Of a stretch of 42,086 bases of DNA, positions 9,383 through 16,126 are shown one piece after another (position 1 is the stretch's first letter; every line of letters starts with the position of its first letter). Both the position numbers and the translations under genes were made by a program. Below the pieces are notes generated by a model, which worked only from the letters and a program-made list of their open reading frames with translations, was not told the origin of the DNA and did not search any database. This stretch comes from Gammaproteobacteria bacterium (lineage in GTDB: Bacteria; Pseudomonadota; Gammaproteobacteria; Pseudomonadales; Azotimanducaceae), in NCBI GenBank assembly GCA_009842245.1, contig VYFT01000014.1, positions 31,456-73,541 of the forward strand, written 5' to 3'.

Positions 9383-10990
9383 CTACTCACTTGCTCCCGC
9401 TTTCGTCAACATACTTATGATGTATTGATTATCGGACTCGACCGCGACTTCAAGAATAGTTCGCTCATCAAATTCGTGTGGTTGATCTGGATCCGCGCCA
9501 GCTTCTAAAAGTAACTTCACAATTTGTACATGTTCATTCTTCACCGCCCTACGTAGTCCCTCCGGTCGAGCTCCCTTGGCTAGCAAAGTCTCAACCGTAC
9601 GTAAGTACCCGAGATTACACAATGCGCCAACGTAAACGCCATGTCGCTCTTGCTTTAACCGAACGAGAATCTCGATAGCCTCAGTCAAACCGCGACCAAG
9701 AGCAATTTTCAAATACCAACTTAGCAAAGAATCATTGACATCGGCACCTGCATCAATAAAGCGTTTGAAGTTCTCCACATCTTCATTCCAGAGAGTTATC
9801 GCAGTAGGAGTGTACAAAAGCATAGCAGGGAACTCGTTAAATACGTCAGGGTCTGCGCCAGCTTCAACAAAAGCCTGCATAACTCTCGGATCATAGGGTT
9901 CTGAGAGTTCGTAGTAGAAATCACCAAATCCAGTGGGTACAGCACCCAATTCCAATAACCGTACCACCTCTTCATAGTCCCACTGATCAGCAGCGTCATG
10001 AAGTTTCAATTCCAATTGATACTCCTCATTACTGTCCGACACTGTCAGAATAGCACCGTTTTCCTTTAGCATTTGCGCAATTGAGGTATCCCCCCATTCA
10101 GAATCTTGCGCGGCTTTTAGTACCGTTGGCCACGGGGTACTGTCATACCGACTTTTCAATAAAGTGATAGGTTTAGGGACGACGTTGGGATTTGCTCCTG
10201 CTTCAAGCAGAACTTTCACTAGTTTTTTCGACTGTTTGAGGACGGCGTAATGGAGAGGCGACAGATACTCGAACTTATACTTTGGTGGAAATTCGACGTC
10301 GGAGAAATCCCCGAGCGATAGCCGAGTGATCTCGTTAGGATCCGCGCCTGAGTCCAATAGAAGTTCAGCCACATCTTCATGACCGTGAAGAATAGCAATT
10401 TCCAGCCCTTCGGGATCAGCACCATGGTCAATAAGAAGCTTCAACGTTTCCAGTTGCCCATATTTAACCGCTCCTTCAGTGCTTAACTCATCCTCGCCGT
10501 GATCTAGCAAAATTTGTAGGATATCAACGTTACCTCGTTCAGCTGCAAGTGATGCGCCTAGCGGTTTAACACCTCGCTTCAACATCGCTTCAAGAATCGG
10601 CACGTTTTCAAACTGAACAGCGGAAAGAGTATCGATACCAGCTCCGGCCTCAACCATCAGTTCCGCAATGTCGTCTCTCTCGAGTTCCAAGGCATAATCA
10701 AGCAAGTAGCAACTCAGAAACTCTTTTGTGGCTCGTTTCGTATCCGATAGATAATCTTGAACGGACTTGACGTCGTTTTTGTCGATAGCGTCGTAAAAGT
10801 CTGCGGTCGTCCACGGGGGAATATGAAGTTTTGACGTTGGAGTGTCGGCCGAGAGCGAAGTATCTCCTATCGCGAAACTTAGAACCCATACCAGGACCAG
10901 AACAGGTACCTTCAATAGGGTGCGTTGTGAACTAGTCCTAGTTAGATAGAACTGATTCTCTCTTCTCTTGTTTGTCAAGGGGAAGCTCAC
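9383..10990 (-). CDS. Exported ankyrin-repeat protein, paralog C
   Basis: Third and most upstream ankyrin paralog, 535 aa from a GTG at 10990. A GAGGAG ribosome site lies 4 nt before that GTG, which supports the start. A TTG at 10915 (LKVPVLVLVWVLSF...) would give a more conventional signal peptide and cannot be excluded. After a hydrophobic leader and a Ser/Ala-type cleavage region come IPPWTTADFYDAID and the same blocks as in paralogs A and B. These are SDTKRATKEFLSCYLLDYALE, MVEAGAGIDTLSAV, LAAERGN, HEDVAELLLDSGADPN, KLVKVLLEAGANPN and HVQIVKLLLEAGADPD. By eye well over half the residues match paralog A. The gap of 180 bp to paralog B shows no obvious terminator, so one transcript is possible. 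Confidence 0.87.
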   Translation of the reverse strand: MSFPLTNKRRENQFYLTRTSSQRTLLKVPVLVLVWVLSFAIGDTSLSADTPTSKLHIPPWTTADFYDAIDKNDVKSVQDYLSDTKRATKEFLSCYLLDYALELERDDIAELMVEAGAGIDTLSAVQFENVPILEAMLKRGVKPLGASLAAERGNVDILQILLDHGEDELSTEGAVKYGQLETLKLLIDHGADPEGLEIAILHGHEDVAELLLDSGADPNEITRLSLGDFSDVEFPPKYKFEYLSPLHYAVLKQSKKLVKVLLEAGANPNVVPKPITLLKSRYDSTPWPTVLKAAQDSEWGDTSIAQMLKENGAILTVSDSNEEYQLELKLHDAADQWDYEEVVRLLELGAVPTGFGDFYYELSEPYDPRVMQAFVEAGADPDVFNEFPAMLLYTPTAITLWNEDVENFKRFIDAGADVNDSLLSWYLKIALGRGLTEAIEILVRLKQERHGVYVGALCNLGYLRTVETLLAKGARPEGLRRAVKNEHVQIVKLLLEAGADPDQPHEFDERTILEVAVESDNQYIISMLTKAGASE

Positions 10991-11316
10991 GATCCTCCTC
11001 CCATATATCCGAGTCTACTGTGTCGAGTTCTTTCGATTGTACCCGTTTGTAGTGTGCCCACATCAGGAATCTTTCGTGGATGATTCGAACAATGCTCGAC
11101 TTCCCGGTACTCTTTCTGTTTGATTATCGACCCAGAATGTGAAATAGAATTTCACAACACCACAGGAACCTCACTCATACTTTGGAGACTCGAAAACGCA
11201 AACACTGGTTGTTGTCTTCATTTGTTATGTAGACACAAACGTTCGATAACACTATTTGTGCCGACTCTGCACGATCTAATGCGGATCAATTCAATCCAAT
11301 GACATGTGATTACTCT
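10991..11316. other. Intergenic region upstream of the ankyrin genes
   Basis: 326 bp between paralog C and the next minus-strand gene. It holds the ribosome site of paralog C (GAGGAG, complement of 10995-11000) and a perfect 19-bp inverted repeat at 11138-11156. No convincing ORF, tRNA or intrinsic terminator was found on either strand. Confidence 0.6.
11138..11156. repeat. Perfect 19-bp palindrome, possible operator
   Basis: TGTGAAAT-AGA-ATTTCACA, two perfect 8-nt arms around a 3-nt centre, about 150 bp upstream of the first ankyrin gene and downstream of the unknown secreted protein. There is no T-run on either side, so it does not look like an intrinsic terminator. A dimeric repressor site is possible. 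The TGTGA...TCACA arms resemble a CRP half-site pair, but the spacing (9 nt between TGTGA and TCACA) is longer than the CRP consensus of 6. Confidence 0.45.
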
Positions 11317-12069
11317 TCAAGATCGATTGATGGGAGTAGGACCGTCAGTGGATTCATTCGGTTGAGGTTTCTGTAGTGTATCTGGCGTGTTTGCCTTCAA
11401 TAATTCTTCGACAAGGTTTCGAACCGCTCTAGAATCCATGGATTTCAAAATTATCGACTCATCAGGAACTAACATTTCCATTTTGTAGACTAAGCCGTCT
11501 GACGTTGTTGACAACGAGAGAAAATCAATTCTTACCACCTCTCCCGTATCAACATCTACTACGAATCGTATTGGCGTACTATCTTCTGTCTTAGCAAATC
11601 CCGAACTCTTTTCGTCTTTCACAAGACCATTGATCGTGTGTGTGTTGTAATAGCCTTTGAGTTCTGAGAGTGAATGACTATCGGGCAACGAAAAGTTGAG
11701 CCAGAATTCGAAGGCTTTGTTAACATCGATCTCTTGCTTGCTATCGTCGCTCCGCCAACCTCGATCATCGGTGCCTTTCTCTTCCTGGTACTTGACATGG
11801 ATTTCAAGCTTGTTCTCTGACACTTCTAAGACTTCCACTTTGTAAGTTTTGTAAGTTTTGGTTCCGTCTTCGTACTGATGTCGAAATTTGATCAACATAT
11901 TCTCGTGATCGAATACCTTGGTTTTGTTTCCGTAGCTCTCAAAAATCTCTAGCTCGTACACGACATCCTTGATGGATCCATCTTCCAAAACCGTTTCGGT
12001 AAATTTAGCTTGAGCTACTGGAACTAAAGTCAACATAGCAACAAGAGCGATACAAATCTTTATTCTCAT
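11317..12069 (-). CDS. Exported protein of unknown function, paralog 1
   Basis: 250 aa from the ATG at 12069. A longer frame begins at 12141, but the residue run MRIKICIALVAMLTLVPVAQA is a clean signal peptide with an AQA cleavage site, so I place the start there. I do not recognise the family. The mature protein is beta-rich and charged, with an ELEIFESYGNKTKVFDHEN segment followed by IKFRHQYEDGTKTYKTYKVEVLEV. It is clearly homologous to the next gene upstream on the same strand (12259-12987). The C-terminal ~30 residues are Pro/Asn/Thr rich. Likely periplasmic or secreted. No enzyme motif is visible. Confidence 0.72.
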   Translation of the reverse strand: MRIKICIALVAMLTLVPVAQAKFTETVLEDGSIKDVVYELEIFESYGNKTKVFDHENMLIKFRHQYEDGTKTYKTYKVEVLEVSENKLEIHVKYQEEKGTDDRGWRSDDSKQEIDVNKAFEFWLNFSLPDSHSLSELKGYYNTHTINGLVKDEKSSGFAKTEDSTPIRFVVDVDTGEVVRIDFLSLSTTSDGLVYKMEMLVPDESIILKSMDSRAVRNLVEELLKANTPDTLQKPQPNESTDGPTPINRS

Positions 12070-12258
12070 ACCTGGTAATTCGAGATCATAAAGTGTGGTA
12101 TTTACAGTGTGAGTTTGGTGTGAGTTTCGTTGATTGGACAACTTCCAGCGCTAGCTGCTTTGGTGTCTAGCAAATCGTGAAAAGCACATCCAGCCGCGAA
12201 GTCAACCACGCACGAAACGACTTGGAACGCGTAGCAGAAAAAGAGTCAATGCGATATG

Positions 12259-12987
12259 TCAAGAATTTTCGCCTGAATCATCGACACCTATCGGTTCATC
12301 CGGTGTCTGCGGTGCAGGGATTGCGTGTTTCTTCAATAGTTGTTCAGCAAGCTCGCGATGCTCTTTTGTACTCATGGAATACATGCGGATGGGTTGCTCC
12401 GGATTAAGAGGTTTTATCTTCCCTACAAATCCTTCAGTTGTTAAGGAAAAGGACATGATGTCGATTCTCTTTAGTTCCCCGGTTTCGTCATCTATCGAGA
12501 ATCTCACTGGCGTACTCGTTTCAGCAATCACTTCTTGGTCATTTTCGTTCTGTTCTTGACTATCGAACCTGTAGGTATACCGTCGGCCCCAGTTTCCTGC
12601 ACGAGGATGATCTCTTGGTAACCGGAATCCAATAAAGCTAGTCAAGGCTTTTTCAAAGTCTAACTGCTGGTCGTTTTCGTTCTCATCCTCTCCTTCTTGT
12701 TTCTGATAGGTAACGTGGAATTCGATCACGTCTTCCTTCGGTCCAACAATTTCTAACTTAAACATTTTGTGAGTCGTGGTTCCATCTTCGTGTAGGTGTT
12801 GAAACTTCACTAGTTGCCGTTTGCTATCTAACAACTTTTCCTTGTTTCCATAGTTCTCAAATAAATCGATTCGATGCAAAAACTCTTGCATGGTCCTGTC
12901 ATACACGATCGACGAAGTAAACTGCGCTAGAACGCTTCCACTTAGTAAAAGGGAGACAAACAAAGCAGTACAAGTCAACTTTTTCAT
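12259..12987 (-). CDS. Exported protein of unknown function, paralog 2
   Basis: 242 aa from an ATG at 12987. MKKLTCTALFVSLLLSGSVLAQ is a clear signal peptide with VLA-Q cleavage. The mature part repeats the pattern of the neighbouring paralog: DLFENYGNKEKLLDSKRQLV, then KFQHLHEDGTTTHKMFKLEIV, then a GFRLPRDHP block (FSLPDSHSL in paralog 1), a TPVRFSIDDETGELKRIDIMSFSLTT block (TPIRFVVDVDTGEVVRIDFL in paralog 1), and an acidic tail. The shared order of blocks indicates a tandem duplication that has diverged. No known domain is recognised and function is unknown. Both lie upstream of the ankyrin triplet on the same strand. Confidence 0.78.
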   Translation of the reverse strand: MKKLTCTALFVSLLLSGSVLAQFTSSIVYDRTMQEFLHRIDLFENYGNKEKLLDSKRQLVKFQHLHEDGTTTHKMFKLEIVGPKEDVIEFHVTYQKQEGEDENENDQQLDFEKALTSFIGFRLPRDHPRAGNWGRRYTYRFDSQEQNENDQEVIAETSTPVRFSIDDETGELKRIDIMSFSLTTEGFVGKIKPLNPEQPIRMYSMSTKEHRELAEQLLKKHAIPAPQTPDEPIGVDDSGENS

Positions 12988-13200
12988 ATTCTTCTATTGT
13001 CGGTGGATTCTTCCAGACTCGTCCAAGAGACGATAGGCGGCAATTCCGATTACAAACCAAAATGTTGGGTAACAACGTTATTTAGAATTGTAGTCGAATG
13101 AACGATAAACCCGCCGCTAAACCGCAGGCTTATTCAGCGCCATACAACACCAAAACTCGGGCAAGTTCGTTTTTTTTAATCAAACCCTCATAGGTATTTC

Positions 13201-14793
13201 ATGACCTTCGACTTCCCCGAAATCTTTCAGGAACAATGGAATCTGCGTAAACCCGCAGTATCAGGCTCCCACGGAGTAGTTGCGACGCAACACTATCTCG
13301 CTTCTCGAGTCGGAGCTTCGGTTTTGCAAAAGGGTGGTAACGCGATTGATGCGGCTGTGGCAAGTGGATTAGCACTAGGGTGTGTTGAGCCGTGGATGAG
13401 TGGCATCGGCGGTGGCGGCTTTATGACCATTTACGATGCAGAGGAAGACTCTGTTTCTGTCGTCGAATTCGGGATGCGCGCGCCTTTACTCGCTGACCCG
13501 AACGACTATCCACTTACGGGAAAGACTACTGGTGCTTCGTCCTTTCACTGGCCAGAGGTACTAGATGATAGAAACGTGCATGGTCCGTTTGCTATTGCTA
13601 CTCCCGGCTACCTGAAAGGTGTCGGACTTGCTCTAGAGAATTTTGGTACTTGGGATTGGTCCGATGCGATGGAACCTGCGTGTCGACTAGCTGAATGGGG
13701 CTTACCGACACATTGGTATACGCAATTGCAGATTCTGCGTGGTGCCAGAACCATGCGGCGCTATGAAGAAGTGCAACGAGTTTATCTATCTGACGGTCTC
13801 CCTCCAGAAACAGAAGATGACACGGGTACTACGAATCGCACCCAACTAGGAAACTTGCCCAATACTCTTCGAGTGTTGCAAAGAAATGGTCCCAACGCAC
13901 TCTATTCTGGTGAGTTAGCGGAGAAAATCTCTTCCGATCTCGCAAAAGCCGGTTCCAAGATTCAACTGCAAGACTTAGAGCAATATGAAGCATACATCAC
14001 GAAACCCATACAACTCGACTATCGAGGGCACGAAATCTTTGCCCCTTCGCGACGGTCAGCAGGACCAACACTAACGCATGCCCTATCAACGCTGAAGGAA
14101 CGCTTATCAGTAATCGACCGGAAGTGTCCAAATGCATCCGACTATGAGATATTTGCAAACACTCTTCTTGACTCTTACGAGTATCGACTAAAGCACCTTG
14201 GGGACGGAACTAACGAAGGAACGCCCACCGGAGCGACCTCTCATCTTTGTGTGTTAGATCGCGACGGAAATATGGTGTCTTTAACTCAAACGCTTATGTC
14301 AGTTTTTGGATCCTTCGTGATGCTCCCTAAGACTGGAATCCTCATGAACAATGGCATGATGTGGTTTGATCCGAGACCCGATACTCCGAACTCCGTCGCA
14401 CCAGGTCGCAGACCCCTGAGCAACATGTGCCCAGTTATTGGAAAGACTCATGATGGAAGAAGATTCGCTCTAGGAGCGTGTGGTGGCCGACAGATTTTTC
14501 CGGCCGTGTTTCAAATTCTGTCTTTTCTTTGCGACTTTGGTATGAACACAATGGATGCTTTGCACCAAGCCAGAATTGACGTCTCCGGTACGGACCTGAT
14601 AACGATCATGGACAACATGGACAGCGAGTCAATTGATCACTTACATCAAAAATTTTCGAACACATTAGTACGAAAGAACGCAGTCTCTCCCAGACTATTC
14701 GGCGTACCGCAACTGGTTGTAATGGAAACGTCGGGTTCGATGTCTGGTGGGTGTTTTATTCCATCTCCAGTGTCACAAGCGATTGGAGTGTGA
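13201..14793 (+). CDS. Gamma-glutamyltransferase-like Ntn hydrolase without signal peptide
   Basis: 530 aa. The N-terminal ATQHYLASRVGASVLQKGGNAIDAAVA and GCVEPWMSGIGGGGFM segments are the large-subunit signature of gamma-glutamyltransferases. The autoprocessing site is visible as GA-TSHLCVLDRDGNMVSLTQ, with Thr346 at the position of the catalytic N-terminal Thr of the small subunit. It is followed by a Ser where many family members have a second Thr. The expected small subunit is ~185 aa. Unlike classical GGT, the sequence begins MTFDFPEIFQEQWN with no export signal, so a cytoplasmic enzyme is likely. Cytoplasmic relatives include acylases and oxamate or other amide hydrolases, so the substrate is uncertain. 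It stands alone, with the convergent fic gene downstream. Confidence 0.85.
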   Translation: MTFDFPEIFQEQWNLRKPAVSGSHGVVATQHYLASRVGASVLQKGGNAIDAAVASGLALGCVEPWMSGIGGGGFMTIYDAEEDSVSVVEFGMRAPLLADPNDYPLTGKTTGASSFHWPEVLDDRNVHGPFAIATPGYLKGVGLALENFGTWDWSDAMEPACRLAEWGLPTHWYTQLQILRGARTMRRYEEVQRVYLSDGLPPETEDDTGTTNRTQLGNLPNTLRVLQRNGPNALYSGELAEKISSDLAKAGSKIQLQDLEQYEAYITKPIQLDYRGHEIFAPSRRSAGPTLTHALSTLKERLSVIDRKCPNASDYEIFANTLLDSYEYRLKHLGDGTNEGTPTGATSHLCVLDRDGNMVSLTQTLMSVFGSFVMLPKTGILMNNGMMWFDPRPDTPNSVAPGRRPLSNMCPVIGKTHDGRRFALGACGGRQIFPAVFQILSFLCDFGMNTMDALHQARIDVSGTDLITIMDNMDSESIDHLHQKFSNTLVRKNAVSPRLFGVPQLVVMETSGSMSGGCFIPSPVSQAIGV

Positions 14794-14851
14794 CTCCTCA
14801 TTGAGAACAACTTCGTAAAACACCGATGGACTCGATACGCGTATGGGACGG

Positions 14852-15955
14852 TCAATCCGCCACTAGAGAGTAACTCGTACTTCGACCGCCGGCAGCATCC
14901 TTTTTTAGTCCGCCGCGTTGAATGAGATCATGAATGTCCCGATTGGCCGTATCTTGAGAACACTTCGCCATTTTCGCCCACTTCGAACTAGTGAGCTTTC
15001 CTTCAAATCCATCCAGGAATTTGTTCATTACTCGTACTTGGCGTGAATTTAACGACTCTTGCGCGAATCGAGCCCAAAAACGTGCCTTAGTTAACACTGT
15101 GTTGAGAATCTGGTCGCTCTGTTTGACTGCTCGTTGTAAGCAACAGAGGAACCAATCCATCCAACTTGTTACATCGACAGAACCTCGCTGAGTAATTTCT
15201 AGGATGTGGTAGTAGTCCTTTCGTTCCGCGCAAATCTGCGACGACATACTATAGTAGCGGTGAGCAAACTTTTCTGAACGCGCAAGTGCCATATCGGTGA
15301 TCGCACGAGCAATTCGTCCGTTTCCATCCTCGAACGGATGGATGGTAAGAAACCAAAGATGCGCTAAACCAGCAACCAATAAAGAATTAAGTTCACCGGG
15401 ATCTGCAAACCATCGCAGAAAACCTGACATTTCTTTTTGAATTCGATTCGCTGGAACCGCTTGAAAATGGACTACTTCCTGACCGATCGGACCCGACACC
15501 ACTTGCATTGGTCCGTTCCGATCATCTCTCCAACACCCAACGTTGATTTGATTCGAACTTACTGAGTCGGTTCGGAATAATGCCGAATGCCAAGCGAATA
15601 GTCGTTCTGCACTCAGTATCCCATCGTACTTCTCGGTAGCGTCGAGCATCATTTCGACCACGCCTTCGACCCGTTCGCTAGGCTGGACAAGACCACCGAC
15701 TTCTAAGCCTAGTCTTCGTGCTACCGAAGATCGAACTTCGTTATAGTCGAGGGCTACCCCTTCAATTTCGCTAGACCTGATTACGTCTTCGGTTCTGATG
15801 ATGAGTTGTGTTTCATTGCGTGAATCAAAACCCAGAGTCTCCATCTTACCCTGAACCCGACCTTGTTCATGCGAGACCGACGCAATCAAATTGTAGACAT
15901 GGTTTTGATCCCATGTTAGTTTCGGCCAAGTCTCATGTTCCCACAAATATCGCAC
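14852..15955 (-). CDS. fic: Fic family AMP-transferase-like protein, class II, with winged-helix tail
   Basis: 367 aa from a GTG at 15955, with GGAG lying 7 nt upstream. The Fic core motif HPFEDGNGR is at residues 206-214, with a further Arg at 217, giving the catalytic His206 and phosphate-binding loop needed to transfer AMP or another phosphate-containing group to target proteins. An inhibitory (S/T)xxxE(G/N) motif is seen N-terminal to the core, SSEIEG at 61-66. This marks an intramolecularly inhibited class II Fic. The C-terminus (about 300-367, LTSSKWAKMAKCSQDTANRDIHDLIQRGGL) looks like a winged-helix DNA-binding domain. Three repeats sit across its own promoter (15959-16044), so autoregulation is plausible. 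No antitoxin gene is adjacent, as expected for class II. The target protein is unknown. Confidence 0.93.
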   Translation of the reverse strand: MRYLWEHETWPKLTWDQNHVYNLIASVSHEQGRVQGKMETLGFDSRNETQLIIRTEDVIRSSEIEGVALDYNEVRSSVARRLGLEVGGLVQPSERVEGVVEMMLDATEKYDGILSAERLFAWHSALFRTDSVSSNQINVGCWRDDRNGPMQVVSGPIGQEVVHFQAVPANRIQKEMSGFLRWFADPGELNSLLVAGLAHLWFLTIHPFEDGNGRIARAITDMALARSEKFAHRYYSMSSQICAERKDYYHILEITQRGSVDVTSWMDWFLCCLQRAVKQSDQILNTVLTKARFWARFAQESLNSRQVRVMNKFLDGFEGKLTSSKWAKMAKCSQDTANRDIHDLIQRGGLKKDAAGGRSTSYSLVAD

Positions 15956-15958
15956 TAC

Positions 15959-16044
15959 TATTCTCCGCAGCTTGTGCGGATATTATACTTGATATTCTCC
16001 GCACTTTATGCGTAGATTAGACTGATTATTCTCCGCAAATTGCG
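15959..16044. repeat. Three direct repeats with exact 34-bp period at the fic promoter
   Basis: TATTCTCCGCA occurs at 15959-15969, 15993-16003 and 16027-16037, each exactly 34 bp from the next. Each is followed by TGCG, making a full (CCGCA-N5-TGCGG) or partial dyad. Copy 1 is the most perfect; in copy 3 the TGCG lies 2 bp closer. Read on the fic strand the unit is TGCGGAGAATA, and in the copy next to the gene it includes the GGAG ribosome site. The fic -10 lies between copies 1 and 2. This is the layout of a repressor array. The winged-helix tail of Fic is the obvious candidate binder, which is an inference. Confidence 0.8.
15982..15987 (-). promoter_or_regulatory. Probable -10 element of fic
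   Basis: A perfect TATAAT on the minus strand, 27 bp before the GTG start. I see no good -35 at 16-18 bp spacing, so the promoter would be weak or activator-dependent. It is flanked by repeat copies 1 and 2, so a bound protein would cover it. Confidence 0.6.
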
Positions 16045-16062
16045 TTCAACGTTGGGAGCAAT

Positions 16063-16099
16063 AAAAAAGCCGTGTCCACATTGTGAACACGGCTCTTTT
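16063..16099 (-). terminator. Intrinsic terminator of the M16 peptidase gene
   Basis: Read on the minus strand: stem AGCCGTGT...ACACGGCT (8 bp plus a further 3 bp after one mismatch), a 3-nt loop, then TTTTTTAT. It lies about 30 bp after the peptidase stop. A shorter T-run (CTCTTTTC) on the plus side gives weak bidirectional potential, but no plus-strand gene ends here. Confidence 0.88.
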
Positions 16100-16126
16100 C
16101 TTATCGTTGTTCAGTTAACGTAGTTT

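Noticed and set aside
12105..12125. Short tandem repeat TGTGAGTTT-GG-TGTGAGTTT
   Set aside because: Only two 9-nt copies in a noncoding stretch, with no promoter or coding context. Likely chance or minor slippage.
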